From Geothermovivens sp964644845 (GTDB taxonomy: Bacteria; Zhuqueibacterota; Zhuqueibacteria; Oleimicrobiales; Geothermoviventaceae), in the NCBI GenBank assembly GCA_964644845.1, contig CAZXXS010000005.1, forward strand, positions 1 to 26,290: a stretch of DNA of 26,290 nucleotides, in the 5' to 3' direction. Under the pieces are notes generated by a model. The model was given only the letters and a program-made list of their open reading frames with translations, was not told the origin of the DNA and did not search any database. Below, in pieces: positions 1-6,954 of the stretch. Positions within the stretch are counted from its first letter, which is position 1. Each line of letters opens with the position of its first letter. The position numbers and the translations under genes are program-made.

Positions 1-234
1 GGGCCAGCGCCGACGTTCAGGGACTCTAAACCGTGAGAGCTGAGAGCAGGGGAGCTGTTTCCGCCGACAACGCAGCCCGTTCGCGGATCGGAGCGTGGGA
101 CGGCCATTCGCGGTTACACGGGACTCGAAGAGCACTGTTGTTGTACTCCCTCTTCGCGCCCTTGCTCAAGCGGCGTTACGCTGGCGAGGTGACAACCGTA
201 GGGAGCGAGCCTCCCTGCCCGGAGCCGGAATTGC

Positions 235-263
235 TTGCCGGTCCCAGTGCGAGTTTGTAGATT
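235..263 (+). promoter_or_regulatory. Possible σ70-type promoter for the ADP-ribosylglycohydrolase gene
   Basis: TTGCCG (235-240) and TAGATT (258-263) are separated by exactly 17 bp. The -35 overlaps the left arm of the 10-bp inverted repeat 233-242/280-289, so the start of the transcript would lie in the loop of that repeat. It would give a leader of about 300 nt before the ATG at 573. The -10 matches only four of six consensus bases, so this is a weak call. Confidence 0.25.
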
Positions 264-435
264 TGTCGAGAACATCGGAACCGGCAAGCCACTTTCGCCG
301 GAACGGGCTCAGCAGGGGTTCTGATCTGTCACGTTGAGTCCGGCTCAGGGGCGTAAAGTCGGAAATGTGGCCTGTCGTCGGCTTTCTGCGTTTTGCCTCG
401 ACGGGAGAACGTTCAGCCAAGCAAGGCAAGAACAA

Positions 436-485
436 GGGGCTTCGGGGAGACGTCCCCGCTGCATCCTTTTCTGCAACGAAGCCCC
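436..485 (+). promoter_or_regulatory. Multi-branched hairpin in the leader of the ADP-ribosylglycohydrolase gene
   Basis: An outer 8-bp stem (GGGGCTTC 436-443 with GAAGCCCC 478-485) encloses a 5-bp hairpin with a GACG loop (GGGGA 444-448, TCCCC 453-457), stacked directly on it, and a small TGCA/TGCA hairpin. It sits 87 nt upstream of the start codon. There is no T tract, so it is not an intrinsic terminator. It matches no riboswitch class I know. Function is unknown. Confidence 0.35.
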
Positions 486-572
486 CGAAACTGGAGTTCC
501 TGCGGCTTCTAGGTTGGACTGGGTTTGGAGAGGGAAAGAGCGAAGCGATCGGCTGTTTCCCGGGAGGTGGAC

Positions 573-1529
573 ATGAAGCGTGAGTCGCGCGTGGCGGGTG
601 GGCTGCTTGGCGTTGCCGTCGGCGACGCGCTCGGCGTGCCTGTGGAAGGTGTGTCAAGAAAACGTTTGCGGGCCAGGCCGGTCACGGAGATGTTACCGGC
701 GGAACGCTGGGGTCTGCCGCCGGGCACGTGGTCGGACGACACCTCGCTGACCCTGTGTTTGGCCGCAAGTCTGGTAAAGCAGGGGCGCCTGGACGTTGAG
801 GAGGTGGGGCGGCGTTTTGTTCGCTGGCTCGACGCCGGTTACTGGTCGCCGCACGGTCAGGCCGTTGGCATCGGGCGGACGACGCGTCAGGCCATTGCCC
901 GCCTTCGGCGTGGAGTACCGGCCGAAAAGGCAGGCGGCAAAGGCGAGTGGAGCAACGGCAACGGGTCGCTGATGCGCATTCTACCCGTGGCACTCTTTTA
1001 CGCCGAAGCGAACCCAGAGGAACTTGTCCAGGCGGCACACCGGGCTTCGGCCATCACGCACGCGCATCCACGCTCCAAGATGGCCTGCGGCATTTACTGT
1101 CTGGTGGCCAGGGAACTGTTACGCGGACGAGATGTGCGGAGCGCCTTGGCAGGAGGAGTCCGGCTTGCCTCCCGGATCTACGAGGTGGAGCCGTACGCCG
1201 CAGAGCGTGTGCATTTCGAGCGCGTGTTCAATTTGAGTATTCTCGACGTCGATGAAGAAGAGGTGCGAAGCACGGGCTACGTTGTGGACACGCTGGAAGC
1301 CGCGTTCTGGTGTCTTGCGCGAACCGATGCCTTTCGAGAAGCGGTCCTGACGGCGGTGAACCTCGGCGGCGACACGGACACCGTGGGAGCTGTCACCGGC
1401 GGCCTGGCCGGGGTGGCCTACGGTGAAGAAGCCATCCCGAGGCCCTGGATCGATGTACTGGCGCGAGCGCGAGAGATCCGCGAGCTCGCGTTGGCGTTGT
1501 CTCGTGCTGCGTCCAGCTCGAGAGTGTAG
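573..1529 (+). CDS. ADP-ribosylglycohydrolase family protein (DraG-like)
   Basis: A 318-residue protein of the ADP-ribosylglycohydrolase (DraG/ARH) family, which removes ADP-ribose from proteins or small molecules with a pair of Mg ions in the cytoplasm. Visible motifs, in order: GVAVGDALGVPVEG near residue 13, WSDDTS at 53-58 with the two metal-binding aspartates, GNGSLMRILP at 129-138, a THAHPRS segment at 162-168, and GGDTDTVGAVTGG at 265-277 with the second aspartate pair. All metal-ligand positions are therefore present and the length is normal. The ATG at 573 is preferred over longer frames because GGGAGG lies at 562-567 and the family's conserved N terminus begins right here. The gene stands alone and converges on the phosphodiesterase gene. 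No ADP-ribosyltransferase (DraT) is visible nearby, so the substrate is unknown. Confidence 0.92.
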   Translation: MKRESRVAGGLLGVAVGDALGVPVEGVSRKRLRARPVTEMLPAERWGLPPGTWSDDTSLTLCLAASLVKQGRLDVEEVGRRFVRWLDAGYWSPHGQAVGIGRTTRQAIARLRRGVPAEKAGGKGEWSNGNGSLMRILPVALFYAEANPEELVQAAHRASAITHAHPRSKMACGIYCLVARELLRGRDVRSALAGGVRLASRIYEVEPYAAERVHFERVFNLSILDVDEEEVRSTGYVVDTLEAAFWCLARTDAFREAVLTAVNLGGDTDTVGAVTGGLAGVAYGEEAIPRPWIDVLARAREIRELALALSRAASSSRV

Positions 1530-1700
1530 CCTGCGAGTCTCTGTGGGGGTGCAAAGTAGGTGGGAGCAAACTGTTTGGTGCACCGTGGAACCGGGCCGAG
1601 CGCTGACAACTGTGTTGCTCCACAGCAGATCCTACGGCGGGTTCGGAGGTCACACGGCAGGGGTTGCTACTTGAAACCTGCTTCGGATGCAGTTGCGGGT

Positions 1701-2903
1701 TCATCGTCGCTGCACGGTGAGGTAGGTGTTGAGCCAGGCCTGCAGGGTAGAATCGACGTTGTCGCGAGAGGCACAGACCGTGGTTACGGTCTGCTCGGGT
1801 TCGCGGTTCTCCGTGTCGCTGTACTTCCGCTGGATCTCGAGTACAGCATCCATCTTGCTCAGAAAAGCGTCCACAAGCTTGGGATCGAAATGTGTGCCTT
1901 TGCCCTTCACCAGGATTTGCACCGCTTCCTCACTGGACAGGGCTTCCTTGTAAGGGCGCTCTGTCGTCAGAGCGTCGAACACATCGGCAACGGCGCAAAT
2001 TCGGCCCCACAGAGGGATGGATTCGCCTTTCAAACCGCGGGGGTAACCGGAACCGTCCCACTTCTCATGGTGACTCAGCGCGATGATTTCGCCTGCCTGA
2101 AGGAGAGGTGAACACGAGCCGCTGAGGATGCGTGCCCCAATGACCGTGTGTTGCTGCATGATTTTCATCTCTTCCGGGGTGAGGCGACCTTTCTTCAGGA
2201 GAACCGAGTCGGGAATGCCAATTTTGCCGACGTCATGCATGGGGGCCGCTCGCCGAATGATCTCCACGTCCCGCGGCGGAAGGTGCAGCGCTTTTGCGAG
2301 CAGGGCTGAGTACTCGCTAACGCGGTAGATGTGTGCTGCGGTCTGCTCGTCGCGGTACTCGGCCGCGATTGCCAGACGAGCAATTGTCTCAAGGTGCGCT
2401 TTGTACGCGTTCCGTTGGGCCCGGGCCATGTCCTCCAGGGCTTTGCGCAAGGCCTGGGTGCGTTTCTTGACCGTGTCTTCGAGTTCGCTGCGGTAGCGTT
2501 TCAACTCGTCGAGGGCTTCTTTCATCTTCAGGAGCGAACCAACCCGAACGGTTAGCTCCGCTTTGTCGATGGGTTTGTTGATGAAATCGTTTGCCCCGGC
2601 CTCGATGGCCCGGATGCGGTCTTCTTTGTTCGACAGTGCCGTTACCATCACGATCGGTAAATCCCGAGTAGCGGGATTCTCGCGAATTCTTCTTGCCACG
2701 TCGTAACCGTCCAGGCCGGGCATCATCACGTCCAGAAGAACAAGATCCACATCCAGCTCCAGTTTCACCAGGGCTTCGAAGCCGTCGCTGGCCGTTTCAC
2801 ACTCGTAGCCGAGGCTGCTCATCAAGTCCTGGAGCAACTCCCGGTTCATCGCCTCGTCGTCGACGATGAGGATGCGGTGGGGATTTTGCCTGGGTGCCGT
2901 CAT
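1701..2903 (-). CDS. Response regulator with HD-GYP cyclic-di-GMP phosphodiesterase output
   Basis: A 400-residue cytoplasmic regulator. Residues 9-125 form a receiver domain with acidic residues DDE at 15-17, phospho-acceptor Asp58 (LLDVMMPG) and the conserved Lys110 (NKPID). A helical linker, probably coiled coil (about 126-170), leads to an HD-GYP domain (about 170-355). That domain shows HIYRVSEYS with the first histidine at 191, the HD pair at 223-224 (MHDVGKIGIPD), HHEKWDGSGYPRG with GYP at 286-288, and the following ICAVADVFDALT segment. These are the residues of active phosphodiesterases that cut cyclic di-GMP to pGpG or GMP. It is the last gene of a three-gene operon: its ATG overlaps the stop of the upstream receiver by four bases (ATGA), so translation is probably coupled. 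GGGGGG lies about 6 bases before the ATG. Phosphorylation by the kinase upstream probably controls its activity. Confidence 0.93.
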   Translation of the reverse strand: MTAPRQNPHRILIVDDEAMNRELLQDLMSSLGYECETASDGFEALVKLELDVDLVLLDVMMPGLDGYDVARRIRENPATRDLPIVMVTALSNKEDRIRAIEAGANDFINKPIDKAELTVRVGSLLKMKEALDELKRYRSELEDTVKKRTQALRKALEDMARAQRNAYKAHLETIARLAIAAEYRDEQTAAHIYRVSEYSALLAKALHLPPRDVEIIRRAAPMHDVGKIGIPDSVLLKKGRLTPEEMKIMQQHTVIGARILSGSCSPLLQAGEIIALSHHEKWDGSGYPRGLKGESIPLWGRICAVADVFDALTTERPYKEALSSEEAVQILVKGKGTHFDPKLVDAFLSKMDAVLEIQRKYSDTENREPEQTVTTVCASRDNVDSTLQAWLNTYLTVQRR

Positions 2904-3292
2904 GTGCGGCCCCCCTGTCCCTGGACTGTCGCGAAACGGCGAACCTCTTGTGTGAACGTTCGCGTGTCAATCGGTTTCGTGATGTACCCGTCGCAACCGG
3001 CTGCCAAAGCGGTTTCCCTGTCACCGCGCATGGCGTGCGCGGTCAGGGCCACAAGAGGGATTTTGTGGGTACGAGGGTCACCCTTGAGAATCTTGGCAGC
3101 TTCCAGGCCGTCCATCCCGGGCAGACCTACGTCCATCAGAATTAGGTCGGGCTGGAGAGACCTGGCCAGCTGGATGCCCTCCTCTGCAGTGGTGGCGCTG
3201 TGGACGTCGAAACCGGCCACCTCCAACAGATCGATGACCAGCTCAAGGTTGAGGTCATTGTCGTCAACAACGAGAATGCGTTTCTCCTGCAT
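2900..3292 (-). CDS. Single-domain response regulator (DivK/CheY-like)
   Basis: A 130-residue stand-alone receiver. It has Asp10 and Asp11 in ILVVDDN, phospho-acceptor Asp54 (LILMDVGLPGMDG), the Thr/Ala switch in VALTAHAM and Lys106 in YITKPID. No output domain follows, so it probably shuttles phosphate or acts by protein contact, as DivK does. The ATG at 3292 is preferred over a GTG three codons upstream because GGAG sits eight bases before it. The gene lies 41 bp after the hybrid kinase and overlaps the HD-GYP gene by four bases, so the three form one transcription unit. A likely role is a relay or adaptor between the kinase receivers and the phosphodiesterase; this is inference from order. 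Confidence 0.92.
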   Translation of the reverse strand: MQEKRILVVDDNDLNLELVIDLLEVAGFDVHSATTAEEGIQLARSLQPDLILMDVGLPGMDGLEAAKILKGDPRTHKIPLVALTAHAMRGDRETALAAGCDGYITKPIDTRTFTQEVRRFATVQGQGGRT

Positions 3293-3333
3293 TCGCCTCA
3301 CTCCGGTTTTGTTTGTCTCTGGGGCGGGGCATG

Positions 3334-5937
3334 CTACCCGGTTACGACCGCAACCGATTCCGGTTTCTCTGAATGCGTCGTCTTGTTCATGTACCGGATC
3401 TTGCGCACTTCGTCCAGGTACTTCAGCAATTCGTCTTTGCCTGCCTTCTTGGCGAATCCCATCACGTGTTGACTTAACCAGCGCCGTTCTTCCGGTGACA
3501 TGGCTTTGGCTGTAAACACGATGATCGGGATGTCTTTAGTTCTTTCCTGCTGTTTCAGCTTGTCAATCACCTGAAAACCACTGACCTCGGGCATCATCAG
3601 GTCAAGCACAATGGCGTCGGGGATGTGTCTGGTTGCGAGTTCGATGCCCTCTTTGCCTCCGTAGGCTTTCAGAACTTCGAGCCCGTTAGCCTCGAGAGCA
3701 CCGGACACCCACTCGACTGTTGAGGGTTCGTCGTCTACCACCAGGACCCTCGCTTCGCCTGCGGACTTCCTGGAACTGATGCGTTGGAGGACCTCGAGCA
3801 GGCGATTTCTGTCCACGGGCTTTACGAAGAACTCCAGTGCTCCAAGGCTGGTGCACAGCAATTTGTCTTCGGTCATGCTCACGATGATCACGGGAATGTC
3901 AGCGGTCCGTGGATCCGACTTCAATTCGGCGAGCACCTCGAGACCGTCCTTTTCCGGCATCATGAGGTCGAGCGTGATGGCAAAAGGATGGAGCGCTCGA
4001 GCTTTGCGGAGCGCCTCTTCCCCGTCTGCCGCGTAGGCCACGCGGTATCCTCCAGTGGTTGCGTAGTAGCCCAGCATTTCCCTAGCCTGCGGGTTGTCGT
4101 CCGCGATCAGCAAAAGAGGTGCATCTGCACGGACCGGCAACCTTGGCGTCTGCGTCGCGTCTTGCACCGTGTCGGGTTGAGAAGGCTGCTCTTCATGCGA
4201 GGGTGGGCTGACAAACGGAATCGTGAAGGTGAACGTGGAACCTTTGCCTTGACCTTCGCTGAAAACGGAAATCGTACCACCGTGCAACTCCACGAGTTTG
4301 CGTGTCAGGGCCAGCCCCAGTCCCGTGCCTTGTTGTTTGCGGGCGTAGGACGAGTCCACCTGCTCGAACTCGCGGAAGATCCGCTCCTGGTCTTCGGGGG
4401 CAATGCCGATGCCGCTGTCGATTACCTGCACCTGGAGCCAGTCCGTTACAACGCCTCTGGCGCTGTCGGTTTCCGTAGGTCCAGGAGGGCGGAGGCGCAA
4501 CACTTTGAGCTTGACTTCGCCGCCTTCCGGCGTGAATTTGATTGCGTTGCTCAGTAAGTTGTAGAGAATCTGTTTGAACTTGGCCTTGTCGGCATAAAGT
4601 GGGGGTAAGTCATCTTCCAGTTCGGGGACAAGGCGAATGCGTTTCTTGCTTGAGAGAGCCTTGACAACGTTGAGCACGTCTTGAATGGCTTTGTCCACGT
4701 GGAATTCGCTTCTCTCAAGCTGCATGTGGCCTGCTTCGACTTTGGAGAGGTCGAGGATGTCATTAATCAGTTGCAGCAGATGTCTGCCGCTCGTAAGGAT
4801 GTTGTTGACGTACTTGAGCTGCTTTTCGTTGAGTTGACCGAAGACCTGGTCGGCGAGCATCTCGGAGAAGCCGATGATGGAGTTCAAAGGTGTGCGCAGT
4901 TCGTGGCTCATGCTGGCCAGGAACTGGCTCTTGGCACGGTTCGCCTTTTCGGCGGTTTCTTTGGCCCTCAGTAACTCTTCCTCAGCGCGTTTGCGTTCCG
5001 TGATGTCCCGGACGGCGATTACGTTCGCTTCTGCGCGCCCGTACGGGATTTTTCGACCGGTCAGCTCGACGGGGAAGCGACTACCGTTCTTCCGTACGCC
5101 CAGGGCCTCAAGAGAAACTTTTGCGCGTTTCCCAGAGCGTTTCGCGTGCGAGGGACGAATGAAATCGGTTACACGTTTTCCGATGACCTCGGCAGGACTG
5201 TAGCCGAACATGCTGGCGAAAGCTCGATTGGTATCCAGAATGGCTCCGTTGCGGAAGATGGCGATGCCTTCGAACGTGGCTTCTGCAAGGCGCCTGAAGC
5301 GCTCTTCGCTGCGCCGTAAAGCTTCGGCCGCTTCAGCAAGCTGACGTTGTCGCTCTTCGTCGAGCAGGCGCAGGGCTTCGAGTCGGCGCACAGTGTGCAG
5401 CCGCCAGACGTAAATGCCGACAGCAGCGGTGCCGGCTGCGAACTGCACCAGCCACCAGGGTAATGCGTTTGCCGCAAAAGCGGCAGGTCCGGCAGTGATT
5501 GCCCACGAAACGATTCCGAGGGTCGCAAAAAGGAGCAGCCAGCGTAGCGAAAGCAGCAGCAGACCGGCGGCGACGATCGTGAAGGCTACGGGTAGTGAGT
5601 ACCTCGCATCTGCAGCCATGCGAAGCTGGAAGAGATTGTCCACTAAAATGAAGCTGAGCATCGCAATGGCTACGGGATGCGCGAAGCGTGGCGGGAGAGC
5701 GTAGCTGGAGAGAACGTAGTACAGGGTGAACAACCCGGTAGCCACGGCGACGGCTGCCAGTGCTAGGGGAAGCGCAACCGCGCTGGGCATGTAGAGGGCA
5801 CGGTTGAGCCCGAGGAAAAGGTAGACAATACCCAGCCCCGCGCTGGCTGTGCGCAGATTCCGGAGCAAGACCTGATCCAGTCGCGTTGGGGGGACTGAAA
5901 CACCCCCCGCGATGATGTTTTCTTGACTGCTGTTCAA
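3334..5937 (-). CDS. Membrane hybrid sensor histidine kinase with PAS and two receiver domains
   Basis: A sensor kinase of 867 residues if the TTG at 5937 is the start. Order of parts: six or seven membrane helices (about 33-178) with almost no periplasmic domain; a short coiled coil; a PAS domain (about 208-315) ending in the DITERK signature; the HisKA helix with phospho-acceptor His345 in SMSHELRTPLNS; a HATPase domain with N box NLLSNAIKFTP (Asn464), DSGIGI and GTGLGLAL; then two receivers with phospho-acceptors Asp657 and Asp779, each with its conserved lysine. The frame stays open upstream to 6156, but those 73 extra codons read like low-complexity noncoding sequence. The TTG has GGAAG six bases upstream, so I chose it. 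It heads the operon with a lone receiver and an HD-GYP phosphodiesterase. The sensed signal is unknown; the multi-helix N terminus suggests a membrane or redox cue. Confidence 0.9.
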   Translation of the reverse strand: MNSSQENIIAGGVSVPPTRLDQVLLRNLRTASAGLGIVYLFLGLNRALYMPSAVALPLALAAVAVATGLFTLYYVLSSYALPPRFAHPVAIAMLSFILVDNLFQLRMAADARYSLPVAFTIVAAGLLLLSLRWLLLFATLGIVSWAITAGPAAFAANALPWWLVQFAAGTAAVGIYVWRLHTVRRLEALRLLDEERQRQLAEAAEALRRSEERFRRLAEATFEGIAIFRNGAILDTNRAFASMFGYSPAEVIGKRVTDFIRPSHAKRSGKRAKVSLEALGVRKNGSRFPVELTGRKIPYGRAEANVIAVRDITERKRAEEELLRAKETAEKANRAKSQFLASMSHELRTPLNSIIGFSEMLADQVFGQLNEKQLKYVNNILTSGRHLLQLINDILDLSKVEAGHMQLERSEFHVDKAIQDVLNVVKALSSKKRIRLVPELEDDLPPLYADKAKFKQILYNLLSNAIKFTPEGGEVKLKVLRLRPPGPTETDSARGVVTDWLQVQVIDSGIGIAPEDQERIFREFEQVDSSYARKQQGTGLGLALTRKLVELHGGTISVFSEGQGKGSTFTFTIPFVSPPSHEEQPSQPDTVQDATQTPRLPVRADAPLLLIADDNPQAREMLGYYATTGGYRVAYAADGEEALRKARALHPFAITLDLMMPEKDGLEVLAELKSDPRTADIPVIIVSMTEDKLLCTSLGALEFFVKPVDRNRLLEVLQRISSRKSAGEARVLVVDDEPSTVEWVSGALEANGLEVLKAYGGKEGIELATRHIPDAIVLDLMMPEVSGFQVIDKLKQQERTKDIPIIVFTAKAMSPEERRWLSQHVMGFAKKAGKDELLKYLDEVRKIRYMNKTTHSEKPESVAVVTG

Positions 5938-6412
5938 GGGTGTCTTCCGTTGTTTGCCTTGCGCGCCTGCGAGAGATCTTGCCCCCGGTCTCCCCTTGCC
6001 GAAGGGGGCAGAGCCTTTTCCACCGCCGTGTGATGGGCCCGCTGCGGACGCCGAAGGTGTCGTTTGAACGCTGCGGGACCACTGCTGCCTCAGGCTCGGG
6101 CCGCGCTCGTTGCGCCAGCTCAGGGTTCGTTCGGCGCTCGACGGACGCCTGACCACGGCACACCGCTGGTCTTGGGGAACTGCCGTGGCGCTGTCCGTTT
6201 GCGGTCCGGAGCGCTCCCTGCCCCTTTCAGTGCGATTATCGGCCTGCGCGGGAGCAACTTGACCGCGTACGTGGGCGCGGCCAGGCGAGATCGTGTGCAG
6301 CTGTTCGCCCCCCGTTGGCCTGGGAATTCAACGGCAGCACGGGAGGTGTCACACGTCGCACGCGGGTCATCTCGAGGCACGAACCCAGCCGAGTCCAAAC
6401 TGTGTCCCAAGG

Positions 6413-6467
6413 CCCGTTATCCCTTGCAAAGGGGCAGCATTGCTGCGAGGGGACAAAGGGAAACGGG
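6413..6467. repeat. Long inverted repeat with inner hairpin
   Basis: CCCGTT (6413-6418) plus TCCCTT (6420-6425) pair with AAGGGA (6456-6461) plus AACGGG (6462-6467): 12 base pairs broken only by a bulged A at 6419. In the loop sits a second perfect 5-bp hairpin, GCAGC (6434-6438) with GCTGC (6442-6446). This is a stable stem on either strand and suggests a structured RNA or leader. Confidence 0.55.
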
Positions 6468-6594
6468 GAGAACTCGGTTTCCAGCACGACTTTCAGGTCT
6501 CTTGCCAGCCGATTCTTGAAAATCGCCCCGTTCCGAATGTGCTCCCAAAGCCCGGCAGATCTTGGGTTCCATCCTGGGCCGAGCGGATTCTCCG

Positions 6595-6648
6595 GGTTCC
6601 GGCAAGAAGCTGGGGGGTACACAGACCTCGATCTTCTGCCGGGGAACC
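6595..6648. repeat. Bulged 14-bp hairpin with a competing upstream arm
   Basis: GGTT (6595-6598), CCGGCA (6599-6604) and GAAG (6606-6609) pair with CTTC (6633-6636), TGCCGG (6637-6642) and AACC (6645-6648), with small bulges and a 23-nt loop. The right arm can instead pair perfectly over 9 bp with CCCGGCAGA at 6551-6559 (partner TCTGCCGGG, 6635-6643). The two folds exclude each other. Confidence 0.5.
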
Positions 6649-6870
6649 ACTGGACGATTTTTGAGCTAACTGGAGACGAAAGCCCGAGGTTACGTGGAAA
6701 TGGGGCCAACGAAAACGATGGGGGCCACGAAGGGACCACGGGTTTCCGGATACAGAGACAGAGGACAAGGTTCAAGGCTCACAACGTGGCCCTTGCAGTC
6801 AGCAACCGGGAGGGGGAGATTTTGTAGCTTGGCCGTGGGCTTTCCCGGGGAAATTGGACGAGTTTTGGTG

Positions 6871-6927
6871 AAAAGAAGGCCCGTCGATTCCGCGGTTGGG
6901 GGAGGCGACGGGCCCTTCGATTTTTTT
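6871..6927. terminator. Bidirectional intrinsic terminator downstream of pntB
   Basis: A 12-bp GC-rich stem with one extra C (GAAGGCCCGTCG 6875-6886, CGACGGGCCCTTC 6906-6918) is followed on the plus strand by GATTTTTTT and on the minus strand by TTCTTTTC. It lies 28 bp past the pntB stop and should end the leftward transhydrogenase transcript. The stronger T tract is on the plus strand, so it may also end a rightward transcript from the gene-free region. Confidence 0.75.
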
Positions 6928-6954
6928 CGGTTTGACGGCGGGACGGTTGGCAAA

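Larger units (their letters stand above)
1..572. other. Gene-free leader region upstream of the ADP-ribosylglycohydrolase
   Basis: No convincing coding sequence is seen on either strand: the open frames overlap one another, lack ribosome sites and show no recognisable family. The stretch holds a perfect 10-bp inverted repeat (233-242 with 280-289, core GCTTGCCGGT), a possible σ70 promoter between and across its arms (235-263), and a compact folded element at 436-485. All lie on the same side as the gene starting at 573, so the region is best read as promoter plus a long 5' leader. The left edge may also contain the end of an upstream transcription unit that is not visible here. Confidence 0.5.
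5938..6954. other. One-kilobase gene-free region between the kinase operon and transhydrogenase
   Basis: Open frames here (up to 179 codons) overlap in several frames, lack ribosome sites and show no family, so I call none. The rightmost half is rich in secondary structure: hairpins at 6413-6467 and 6595-6648, an 8-bp inverted repeat GGGCCACG (6722-6729) with CGTGGCCC (6785-6792), and a bidirectional terminator at 6871-6927. The region must hold the promoter of the leftward kinase operon. It could also encode a rightward noncoding RNA ending at the terminator. I see no clear -35/-10 pair. Confidence 0.45.

Noticed and set aside
3784..4557. Open frame of 257 codons on the plus strand
   Set aside because: Antisense to the kinase receivers and ATPase domain, which are clearly coding.
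6236..6775. Open frame of 179 codons on the minus strand in the gene-free region
   Set aside because: Overlaps several other random frames, has Pro/Ser/Arg-rich composition without motifs and no ribosome site.
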